Assembly: GCF_914484835.1 (NCBI RefSeq)
Contig: NZ_CAJZAR010000068.1
Span: 62,001-126,000 of the forward strand
DNA from: Paraburkholderia tropica
Lineage (GTDB): Bacteria; Pseudomonadota; Gammaproteobacteria; Burkholderiales; Burkholderiaceae
Reading direction: 5' to 3'
Length of the DNA: 64,000 nucleotides
The position numbers and the translations under genes were made by a program. Each line of letters begins with the position of its first letter. The first letter of the stretch is position 1. Shown in pieces: positions 1-6,525 of this stretch. The notes beneath the pieces are model-generated. The model did no database searches. It saw only the letters and a program-made list of their open reading frames with translations, and was not told the origin of the DNA.

Positions 1-174
1 CTGCGCCACGGGCTGTTTCAGTTGCGCCTGCACGAACGGAATCGCGTGCTCGCCGATCACGATGCCGAGCAGGCCCGCGAGCGCGATCAGCGGCGGCGCG
101 GGCGACTGCACCCGCGAAAAGTAATAGAGGAGACCGACCACGAGGCCCGCTCCCAACGAAATCAGATACGACAT
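1..174 (-). CDS. XapX (DUF1427) family small membrane protein, C-terminus cut by window edge
   Basis: The first 58 residues are visible and no stop occurs before the window edge. The protein opens with MSYLISLGAGLVVGLLYYF, a hydrophobic helix, followed by SRVQSPAPP and a second glycine-rich helix (LIALAGLLGIVIGEHAIP). This two-helix layout with a PAPP turn is typical of the short XapX proteins, whose function is poorly defined. GGAG lies a few bases before the ATG. It is the last visible gene of a minus-strand run of small metabolic genes. Family assignment is by pattern recognition. Confidence 0.75.
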   Translation of the reverse strand, partial: MSYLISLGAGLVVGLLYYFSRVQSPAPPLIALAGLLGIVIGEHAIPFVQAQLKQPVAQ

Positions 175-226
175 GATTGCTTCTCCTTGCTGTGCTGCTG
201 CACCGACCCGCAACGGCGCGGCGCGC

Positions 227-928
227 TTACCGGGAATGAAGGCGCACGCGCCCATCCGCTGCGTGTGCGTTTCGCCAGCGCGAGCCCAGAATCTGCCCGC
301 AAAAATTCGTGCGGCAATAGTCGGGGTCGACGCGGTCGAGCACGTCGGCGCTCGCGGTGCCGAAAGTCGTGTGCGGCCGGTGCGCCACGCCGCGCCCAAT
401 CGCGCCAATGATCTCTTCCTCGAAGCCCTTGCCGCGCGGATACGCGGCCAGCACGCCCGAGCGCTCGCCGCACGTGTAATCGTCGAACTGCGCCGCGACG
501 AGATCCGTGCGCACCGCCGCCGCGAGCACCTCCGCGAGCGGCGAAACACGCGCGGGCACGCCCGGCGTGGTGTGCAGCGCGATCGCGAGCCACGCCTCGT
601 CCTGATCGCGCACGCTCGCGCCGTAGTGACGCAACAGGCGGCGCGCGGCATCGGCGCTGTCGAGTTCGTAGCGCGCCGTCGAATGCGCGTAGGCTGCGCT
701 CAAACCCATGTTCGCGTACATCGAACTGACGTAGAGCGTGCCCTCGTCGCAGGCGAGCCCGCCGCGCCGCGCGTTGAGCGCCGCGAATACGAACACGCGG
801 CTCGCGTGACCGAGCAGGACGGGCGGCAGCGCCGCGTGCGCGCTCTCCGCTGCGGCGATGGCGACCGGCGTGCACGGAATATGCACGCCCGCCACTTCTC
901 CGCCCGCCCTCCATGACGCTGTTCGCAT
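227..928 (-). CDS. HD-domain (cyanamide-hydratase-like) protein with altered HD motif
   Basis: A 233-residue protein resembling HD-superfamily proteins of the cyanamide hydratase type. The first metal-ligand histidine (HASRVF, residue 41) and the later ALHTTPG segment are present. At residues 71-76, where the family has a histidine-aspartate pair (usually HDIGL or HDLGL), this protein has YANMGL, so the pair that binds the metal is missing. It may be inactive or work by another mechanism. The ATG at 928 is chosen because similarity to the family begins soon after it; a longer frame to 1210 would run into the DoxX gene. Neighbours on the same strand are XapX and DoxX genes. Confidence 0.7.
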   Translation of the reverse strand: MRTASWRAGGEVAGVHIPCTPVAIAAAESAHAALPPVLLGHASRVFVFAALNARRGGLACDEGTLYVSSMYANMGLSAAYAHSTARYELDSADAARRLLRHYGASVRDQDEAWLAIALHTTPGVPARVSPLAEVLAAAVRTDLVAAQFDDYTCGERSGVLAAYPRGKGFEEEIIGAIGRGVAHRPHTTFGTASADVLDRVDPDYCRTNFCGQILGSRWRNAHAADGRVRLHSR

Positions 929-990
929 GCCCCGTTTCCCGTCTCTTGTTCTGATTGATTGTCGATGGCGAGCGCTCACGCGCGCCGCCA

Positions 991-1395
991 TCAGGCGCGA
1001 TGCGTCCGCGCGGCGAGCGGCCCCTTCAGCCGGAAACGGCCCGCGCCGCCGATCGCCACGGTGCCGAACAGGATCAGCAGCATCCACGCGAACTGCCCTT
1101 GTTCGAGCGTCCAGTCGGGATGCACGAGCCCGAGCGCGACCAGCGTGACGACGAGAATCGGCACCGACGCAAGCCGCGTGTAGAGGCCGAGGATCATCAG
1201 CACGGGGCACACGACTTCGGCGAAGATCGCAAAGGCGAGCGTGAAGCCGCTGCCCAGATGCAGCGGATCTTCGATCGCGCCCAGTTGCGCATGCACGTGC
1301 AGCGCCTTCGGCAAACCATGCACGAACAGCACGAGCAGGCTCGCGGCCACGCGCAGGAACAGCAGCGCGGCGTCGGTGGTATCGATGCGTTTCAT
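991..1395 (-). CDS. DoxX family membrane protein
   Basis: A 134-residue protein with four predicted membrane helices. The N-terminal LLFLRVAASLLVLFVHGLP, the following GL/G pattern (LGLYTRLASVPILVVTLVAL) and the C-terminal LLILFGTVAIGGAGRFRL are typical of DoxX/DUF417-type proteins. These often sit beside oxidoreductase or redox-stress genes and their biochemical role is mostly unknown. It lies 16 bp downstream of the amidohydrolase gene on the same strand, so co-transcription is likely. Confidence 0.85.
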   Translation of the reverse strand: MKRIDTTDAALLFLRVAASLLVLFVHGLPKALHVHAQLGAIEDPLHLGSGFTLAFAIFAEVVCPVLMILGLYTRLASVPILVVTLVALGLVHPDWTLEQGQFAWMLLILFGTVAIGGAGRFRLKGPLAARTHRA

Positions 1396-1411
1396 GGCGG
1401 CGCGCTCCCGT

Positions 1412-3334
1412 TCAGAACGCGAAGCAGCTACAGCCGAGCGCGCCCCAGAAACCGTTCTGGTCCGAGACCGGCGCGTTGCTGCGCCACGCGCGGCCGTGTG
1501 CGTGCTGATGCACGCCGCACAGATTCACGCAGGCGTCGCTGCACGATTGCGCGAGCGTGGCCGCGTTCGCGGAATTCGCCACCGAATTGGCGACTGAATT
1601 TGCGACCACCGGCCGATAGCGCGCATAGCCGCCGAACTCCGCGACCGGCGACCACGTCGGGCTCACCGGCAGCGCGGGCGGTGCGAGCGTATCGAATTCC
1701 TCAACGGCGTAGACCACGCGGCCGTTCACCACGGTCAGCACCGAAGTCAGATGCTTGATCGACTCTTCCTCGATCGTGAAGAAGTCGTCGCTGAGCACGG
1801 CGAAGTCGGCGTACTGGCCCGGCACGAGCGCGCCCTTCTTCGTCTCGTCGTTCGAGAACCACGCGCTGCCCACGGTGTAGCGGCGCAGCGCTTCCATGCG
1901 GTCGAGACGGTCGCGTTGCGCGTACATCGGCGTGCCGCCCACGGTGCGGCCCGAAGCCAGCCAGTAGAGCGAAACGAACGGGTTGTAGCTCGCGACGCGC
2001 GTGGCGTCGGTGCCAGCGCCCACGGGCAGGCCCGCTTCGAGCATCTTGCGCACGGGCGGCGTCTGCGCGGCGGCTTCGGCACCGTAGCGCGCGATGAAGT
2101 ATTCGCCCTGATACGCCATGCGATGCTGCACGGCGATGCCGCCGCCGAGCGCCGCGATACGCTCGATATTGCGTTCGGAAATCGTCTCGCAGTGATCGAA
2201 GAACCAGCGCAGGCCGTTGAACGGCGTGTCGGCGTTCACACGCTCGAACACGTTCAGGAAGCGGTCGATCGATTCGTCGTAGGTCGCGTGCAGACGCCAC
2301 GGCCAGCGGTTCTGCACCAGCAGGCGCACGACGTCTTCGAGTTCCTTCTCCATGCCTTCGGGCAGGTCGGGACGCGGCTCCAGGAAGTCCTCGAAGTCGG
2401 CGGCCGAGAACACCAGCATTTCGCCCGCGCCGTTGACCTTGAGGAAGTCGTCGCCGTCGCCGGGACGCGTGGCCTTCACCCACTTCGCGAAGTCTTCCAC
2501 CTCGCGCTTGGCGTTCTGCGTGAACAGGTTGTACGCGATGCGGATGCTCAGCTGATCGCGCTTCGCCAGTTCCATGATGACGGCGTAATCGTCGGGATAG
2601 GCCTGATAACCGCCGCCCGCGTCGATGGCGCTCGTTACGCCGAGGCGATTCAGTTCGCGCATGAACTGGCGCGAAGAATTCATCTGGTCGTCGAGTGCGA
2701 GCTTCGGACCTTTCGCGAGCGTGGCGTAAAGCAGGCCCGCGTTCGGACGCGCGATCAGCATGCCGGTGGGATTGCCGCGCCGGTCGCGCTGGATTTCGCC
2801 GCCCGGCGGATTGGGCGTGTCGCGGTCGTAGCCCACCGCGCGCAGCGCCGCCGCGTTGAGCAGCGCGCTGTCGTAGAGGTGCAGGATGAAGACCGGCGTG
2901 TCGGGCGCGATCGCGTTGATTTCTTCGAGCGTCGGGCCGCGCTTTTCCGCGAACTGGAATTCGTTCCAGCCGCCCACCACGCGCACCCATTGCGGCGCGG
3001 GCGTGCGCGCGACCTGCTCGCGCAGCATGTTGAGCGCATCGGCCAGCGACGGCACGCCGTCCCAGCGCAATTCCATGTTGAAGTTCAGACCGCCGCGAAT
3101 CACGTGCAGATGCGAGTCGTTGAGACCCGGAATCACGGTGCGGCCGTTCAGGTCGATGCGGCGGGCGTCGTCGCGCGCCCATTGCATGACGTCGCGCTCG
3201 GTGCCGGTCGCCACGACCTTGCCGTTCGATACGGCCAGCGCGGTGACGAACGAGCGGCGCTCGTCCTGGGTTGCAATCTTGCCGTTGTAGATCACCAGGT
3301 CGGCGACGCGGGCAGGTTGATCGGGTGCGCTCAT
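1412..3334 (-). CDS. YtcJ-type metal-dependent amidohydrolase with Cys-rich tail
   Basis: A 640-residue protein of the amidohydrolase-3 (YtcJ-like) group, cytoplasmic by sequence. The metal-binding motif SHLHV lies near residue 75 (LNDSHLHVIRGG), and the C-terminal barrel ends with the usual ALVPGQYADFAVLSDD beta-sandwich strand. Substrates of this group are diverse and cannot be deduced. The ATG at 3334 has AGGAG 7 bp upstream. After the family fold ends (about residue 575) there is an extra tail with three VANS repeats and five cysteines (SCSDACVNLC and GCSCFAF), which is not typical of the family. It is probably in an operon with the DoxX gene. Confidence 0.85.
   Translation of the reverse strand: MSAPDQPARVADLVIYNGKIATQDERRSFVTALAVSNGKVVATGTERDVMQWARDDARRIDLNGRTVIPGLNDSHLHVIRGGLNFNMELRWDGVPSLADALNMLREQVARTPAPQWVRVVGGWNEFQFAEKRGPTLEEINAIAPDTPVFILHLYDSALLNAAALRAVGYDRDTPNPPGGEIQRDRRGNPTGMLIARPNAGLLYATLAKGPKLALDDQMNSSRQFMRELNRLGVTSAIDAGGGYQAYPDDYAVIMELAKRDQLSIRIAYNLFTQNAKREVEDFAKWVKATRPGDGDDFLKVNGAGEMLVFSAADFEDFLEPRPDLPEGMEKELEDVVRLLVQNRWPWRLHATYDESIDRFLNVFERVNADTPFNGLRWFFDHCETISERNIERIAALGGGIAVQHRMAYQGEYFIARYGAEAAAQTPPVRKMLEAGLPVGAGTDATRVASYNPFVSLYWLASGRTVGGTPMYAQRDRLDRMEALRRYTVGSAWFSNDETKKGALVPGQYADFAVLSDDFFTIEEESIKHLTSVLTVVNGRVVYAVEEFDTLAPPALPVSPTWSPVAEFGGYARYRPVVANSVANSVANSANAATLAQSCSDACVNLCGVHQHAHGRAWRSNAPVSDQNGFWGALGCSCFAF
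1572..1607. repeat. Three tandem 12-bp repeats coding VANS units
   Basis: Units gaattcgccacc, gaattggcgact and gaatttgcgacc follow each other without gaps. Read on the minus strand they encode three VANS tetrapeptides in the C-terminal extension of the amidohydrolase. The units differ at third codon positions, so the repeat is either old or kept at protein level. Confidence 0.8.
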
Positions 3335-3394
3335 CGACGCTCTCCTGTGTTCTCGATGCGATGGATTGATGCGGCTAATTCGGTGTGCTGCTGC

Positions 3395-3439
3395 GCGCGC
3401 GAAGCCGGCCTTCAGTTTTTTTCAGGCCGCTTCGCGCGC
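3395..3439. repeat. Long inverted repeat (16-bp arms, one bulge) between two operon genes
   Basis: The left arm (3395-3411) and right arm (3424-3439) are reverse complements over 16 bp apart from one bulged C in the left arm. The 12-base loop contains seven T on the plus strand (seven A on the transcribed minus strand). It lies between the isochorismatase-like stop codon and the amidohydrolase start. No U-tract follows on either strand, so it is not a standard intrinsic terminator. It may be an mRNA processing or stability element, or attenuate read-through. Confidence 0.6.
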
Positions 3440-3479
3440 TTCATCCAGCGAGGGCTCGCGCAAGCGCGAGCGTTCAGCT

Positions 3480-4115
3480 TCAGCCCGCCTCGCTCGCGTG
3501 CTCGCCGAGGATCTGCTTGGCGTAACGCACGCCGATGCCGTAGGCGCTGTGCGCCTTGAAGATGTCCATGCAGCCTTCGTAGGTCTCGCCGCGCGCCCAG
3601 TCGCGTTGCAGTTCGCACATGAATTGCAGCGAGTTCATCGGCACTGCGCCCGCCTGAACGATGCGCTGCACGGCGCGCTCGTGCGCTTCTTCCGTGATGT
3701 CGCCGCACGCGTCGGTCGGCACGTAGATCTCGAAGCCTTCGTTGAGCATCTGGATCGTCGGGAACGTCACGCAGACTTCGGTCCACAGACCGGCGATGAC
3801 GATCTTCTTGCGGCCCGTAGCCTTGATCGCTTCGCGGAAGCCCGCGTCTTCCCACGAGTTCATCGACGTGCGGTCGATGGGCTTTTGCTGCGGAAACACG
3901 GCTTGAACTTCCGGCAGCAGATGGCCGCTGAACGAGTCGGCGGCGATGGTCGTGAGGACCGTCGGCACCTTGAAGAGCTTCGCGGCTTTCGCGAGGATCT
4001 GCACGTTGTGCAGCACCGTGGTGCGCTCGTGCGAATGCGTGCCGAAGAACATCTGCGGCTGGTGGTCGATCAGCGCGAGCGCGCAGGTGTCGGGGGTCAA
4101 CAGTTCTTTTGCCAT
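3480..4115 (-). CDS. Isochorismatase-like (YcaC-type) cysteine hydrolase
   Basis: A 211-residue cysteine hydrolase of the isochorismatase-like superfamily, closest in pattern to YcaC. The catalytic aspartate is in LALIDHQPQMF and the nucleophilic cysteine is in IAGLWTEVCVTFP, followed by the usual GFEIYVPTDACGD strand. Members hydrolyse amide or ester-like substrates; the true substrate here is unknown. GGAG lies 6 bp before the ATG. The operator-like element at 4176-4205 sits 60 bp upstream, so this gene probably has its own promoter within the cluster. Confidence 0.88.
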   Translation of the reverse strand: MAKELLTPDTCALALIDHQPQMFFGTHSHERTTVLHNVQILAKAAKLFKVPTVLTTIAADSFSGHLLPEVQAVFPQQKPIDRTSMNSWEDAGFREAIKATGRKKIVIAGLWTEVCVTFPTIQMLNEGFEIYVPTDACGDITEEAHERAVQRIVQAGAVPMNSLQFMCELQRDWARGETYEGCMDIFKAHSAYGIGVRYAKQILGEHASEAG

Positions 4116-4175
4116 GAGAGGCTCCGTGTAGAGGTTGAGTCGGCGACGGTGAGATTAGGGCTCACGCGCCGCCGT

Positions 4176-4205
4176 GTCCTTGTCCGTATCTGAAATGTCC
4201 TGAAT
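4176..4205 (-). promoter_or_regulatory. 30-bp operator-like element, copy A
   Basis: On the plus strand it reads GTCCTTGTC, three bases, ATCTGAAA, one base, GTCCTGAAT. The same element occurs at 5359-5388 with 26 of 30 positions identical. Both copies have the same orientation and precede minus-strand hydrolase genes. On the coding strand TTCAG occurs twice, 10 bp apart. A likely binder is the LysR regulator encoded at 5523-6434; this is inference. Confidence 0.6.
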
Positions 4206-4218
4206 CGCTCAGGATCGC

Positions 4219-5211
4219 TTACGACTTCAGGAAAGCCAGCAGATCGGCGTTGACCTTGTCGACGTGCGTGCTGCACATGCCGTGCGGCGCGCCTTCGTAG
4301 ATCTTCAGCGTGGCGTTCTTGACGATCTTCGCCGAGAGCTTCGCCGAGTCGTCGATCGGCACGATCTGGTCGTCGTCGCCGTGCAGGATCAGCGTGGGCA
4401 CGCTGATCTTCTTCAGGTCGTCGGTGTAATCGACTTCCGAGAACTGCTTGATGCACTCGTACTGGCCTTTGATCGAACCGGCCATGCCCTGACGCCAGAA
4501 GTCCTGCACCAGACCTTGCGAGACCTTCGCGTTCGGGCGGTTGAAGCCGTAGAACGGCAGCGCCAGATCCAGATAGAACTGCGAACGGTTCGCGGCGACG
4601 CCCGCGCGGATGTTGTCGAACACCTGCATCGGCAGGCCGTTCGGGTTGGTCGGCGACTTGACCATTTGCGGCGGCACCGCGCCGATCAGCACGGCCTTGG
4701 CCACGCGCTTTTCACCGTGACGGCCGATGTAATGCGCCACTTCGCCGCCGCCCGTGGAATGGCCCACGAGCATCGCGCCCTTCACGTCGAGCGCGTCGAG
4801 CACGGCGGCCAGATCGTCGGCGTAGGTGTCCATGTCGTTGCCCTCGGACGGCTGGCCCGAGCGGCCATGACCGCGGCGGTCGTGCGCGATCACGCGATAG
4901 CCCTGGTTCACGAGGAACAGCATCTGCGCGTCCCACGCATCGGCGCACAGCGGCCAGCCGTGCGAGAACACCACCGGCGTGCCCGTGCCCCAGTCCTTGA
5001 AGTAGATCTGCGTGCCGTCCTTCGCGCTCACGTAGCCGCCGCCGTGATGGTGGCCCGTGCCGTGCGCGTGGGGCGCGGCGCCTGCCGGGGTGGCTGCGTT
5101 CGCGGCCAGGCTCGACATGGCGGCCATGGCGCCGGCCATGCCCGCGCTGGCCGAAAGCATCCGGCGACGCGAGGCCGAAGGAATGGTCGTGTCGATTTGC
5201 TGCGTGTTCAT
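4219..5211 (-). CDS. Tat-exported alpha/beta hydrolase, chloroperoxidase-like
   Basis: A 330-residue alpha/beta-hydrolase resembling non-heme chloroperoxidases and arylesterases. The nucleophile elbow is [14 protein letters not shown], the acid lies in [15 protein letters not shown], and the histidine in GAPHGMC near the C-terminus. The N-terminus carries a twin-arginine signal ([15 protein letters not shown], then an alanine-rich stretch ending ANA), so it is predicted to be exported folded. A His-rich linker ([12 protein letters not shown]) follows the signal. The ATG at 5211 has GGAG 7 bp upstream and gives a normal Tat signal; an upstream in-frame start at 5232 lacks this. Operator copy B lies 148 bp upstream. 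Confidence 0.88.
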   Translation of the reverse strand: MNTQQIDTTIPSASRRRMLSASAGMAGAMAAMSSLAANAATPAGAAPHAHGTGHHHGGGYVSAKDGTQIYFKDWGTGTPVVFSHGWPLCADAWDAQMLFLVNQGYRVIAHDRRGHGRSGQPSEGNDMDTYADDLAAVLDALDVKGAMLVGHSTGGGEVAHYIGRHGEKRVAKAVLIGAVPPQMVKSPTNPNGLPMQVFDNIRAGVAANRSQFYLDLALPFYGFNRPNAKVSQGLVQDFWRQGMAGSIKGQYECIKQFSEVDYTDDLKKISVPTLILHGDDDQIVPIDDSAKLSAKIVKNATLKIYEGAPHGMCSTHVDKVNADLLAFLKS

Positions 5212-5522
5212 GCTGGATCTCCGTCGTTGCATCGCTGCGTGTGCAGGGGCGATGAGGTTGCGCGTGTCGGCGTGTCGTTGAAGCGCAGTGCGGCGAGCGA
5301 GAAGTGATGAAGTGGGCGCCGCATGCGTGAGCGCAGATTACGGAGACGGACCTGCAAAGTCCTTGTCGCGATCTGAAAAGTCCTGAATTCAGAAACGCAC
5401 GGTTGGACGGAAAACGGACGAGCGGCATCGGCGGCCCAGGCGGGGCCGCGATGTTTCGAGGAATCGGAGGGTGAATCGGAGGGAGAAAAGACGTGCCGCG
5501 CGTGCGTTCACGCGCGACGGAG
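5212..5522. other. Intergenic promoter region between LysR and hydrolase genes
   Basis: A 311-bp gap without a credible gene. It holds the leader and probable promoter of the alpha/beta hydrolase, including operator copy B (5359-5388), and the downstream end of the LysR gene. No terminator-like hairpin with a T-tract is visible after the LysR stop. Confidence 0.6.
5359..5388 (-). promoter_or_regulatory. 30-bp operator-like element, copy B
   Basis: Plus strand GTCCTTGTC, GCG, ATCTGAAA, A, GTCCTGAAT. It differs from copy A only in the three-base spacer and one further base. It is 148 bp upstream of the alpha/beta hydrolase ATG. A further inverted overlap, TGAATTCA, extends from the right end. 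Confidence 0.6.
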
Positions 5523-6434
5523 TCAGCGCACGTTCAGGTGTGCTTCGAGAAAGCGCAGCAGCGCGCGCACCTTCGTGGAGTGACGCCGATTCGGCAGATA
5601 CGCGGCATGCACGACCGCATCACCGCCTTGCGGACTCACCTGCCATCCGTCGAACACGCGCACGAGCCGACCGGCAGCGATCGGCTCGCACACGAGCCAT
5701 TCGGGCAGCAGCGCGAAGCCCTGCCCCGCGAGCACGGCGGCGAACAGCATGTCGATGCTGTCCGAGACGAGGCGGCCGCGCACGTTCACCGGCTCCTGCG
5801 TCTCGCCGCGCGTGAAAGTCCAGATCTGGCGCGCACGATAGCCGCCGCCATAACTCACACGCAGACATTCGCGCTGCGCGAGTCCGGCGGGCTCGTCGGG
5901 TACGCCCTCACGATCGAGATAGTCCGCGCTTGCCACCACGACGCGCGCATTCTCCGCGAGCGTCTTCACGACGAGTTGCGGATTCGAATCGGGCAGGCCG
6001 ATGCGCACCGCGAGATCGATGCGCTCCAGCGCGAGATCGACATAGCGGTCGGCGGCCACCACGTCGAGCGTCATACGCGGATGCGCTTGCAAAAACGCGG
6101 CCAGATGCGGCGCGAGCACCACGCGGTTATAGGTGGACGGCACCGCGATGCGCAACATGCCCGCCGGTTCCGCGCCGCTGTCGAGCACGCTTTCGTCGGC
6201 TTCCGCGAGATCGTCGAGCACCTTGGCGATCTGCTCGACATAAGTCGCGCCCGCGTCGGTCAGGCTGACGCGGCGCGGCGTGCGCGTGAGCAGCACGGCG
6301 CCCACGTCCTGTTCGAGCGCATCCATCAGCCGCGTGACCGACGAGGTGGCGACGCCGAGCCGTTGCGCGGCCTTGGCGAAACCGCCGGCGTCCGACACTT
6401 CGAGCAGGGTCTTGAGGGCGAGTAGCTTGTCCAT
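5523..6434 (-). CDS. LysR-family transcriptional regulator
   Basis: A 303-residue LysR protein. The N-terminal helix-turn-helix spans about residues 15-60 (GGFAKAAQRLGVATSSVTRL), followed by the linker helix and a periplasmic-binding-protein-like effector domain starting near GMLRIAVPSTYN. The start at 6434 places the usual MDKLLALKTLLE at the N-terminus; the frame is open to 6458. It is transcribed in the same direction as the hydrolase cluster below it and is the obvious candidate to bind the two 30-bp elements. Effector unknown. Confidence 0.9.
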   Translation of the reverse strand: MDKLLALKTLLEVSDAGGFAKAAQRLGVATSSVTRLMDALEQDVGAVLLTRTPRRVSLTDAGATYVEQIAKVLDDLAEADESVLDSGAEPAGMLRIAVPSTYNRVVLAPHLAAFLQAHPRMTLDVVAADRYVDLALERIDLAVRIGLPDSNPQLVVKTLAENARVVVASADYLDREGVPDEPAGLAQRECLRVSYGGGYRARQIWTFTRGETQEPVNVRGRLVSDSIDMLFAAVLAGQGFALLPEWLVCEPIAAGRLVRVFDGWQVSPQGGDAVVHAAYLPNRRHSTKVRALLRFLEAHLNVR

Positions 6435-6525
6435 GGCGGGCATTATGCCAGCGCGCAAACTGCGCGGATTTCAGGCGCTCTCGGGCGTTTTCAGGCGTCG
6501 CCGGTTTCAGCCGCGCGCGCGGCGC

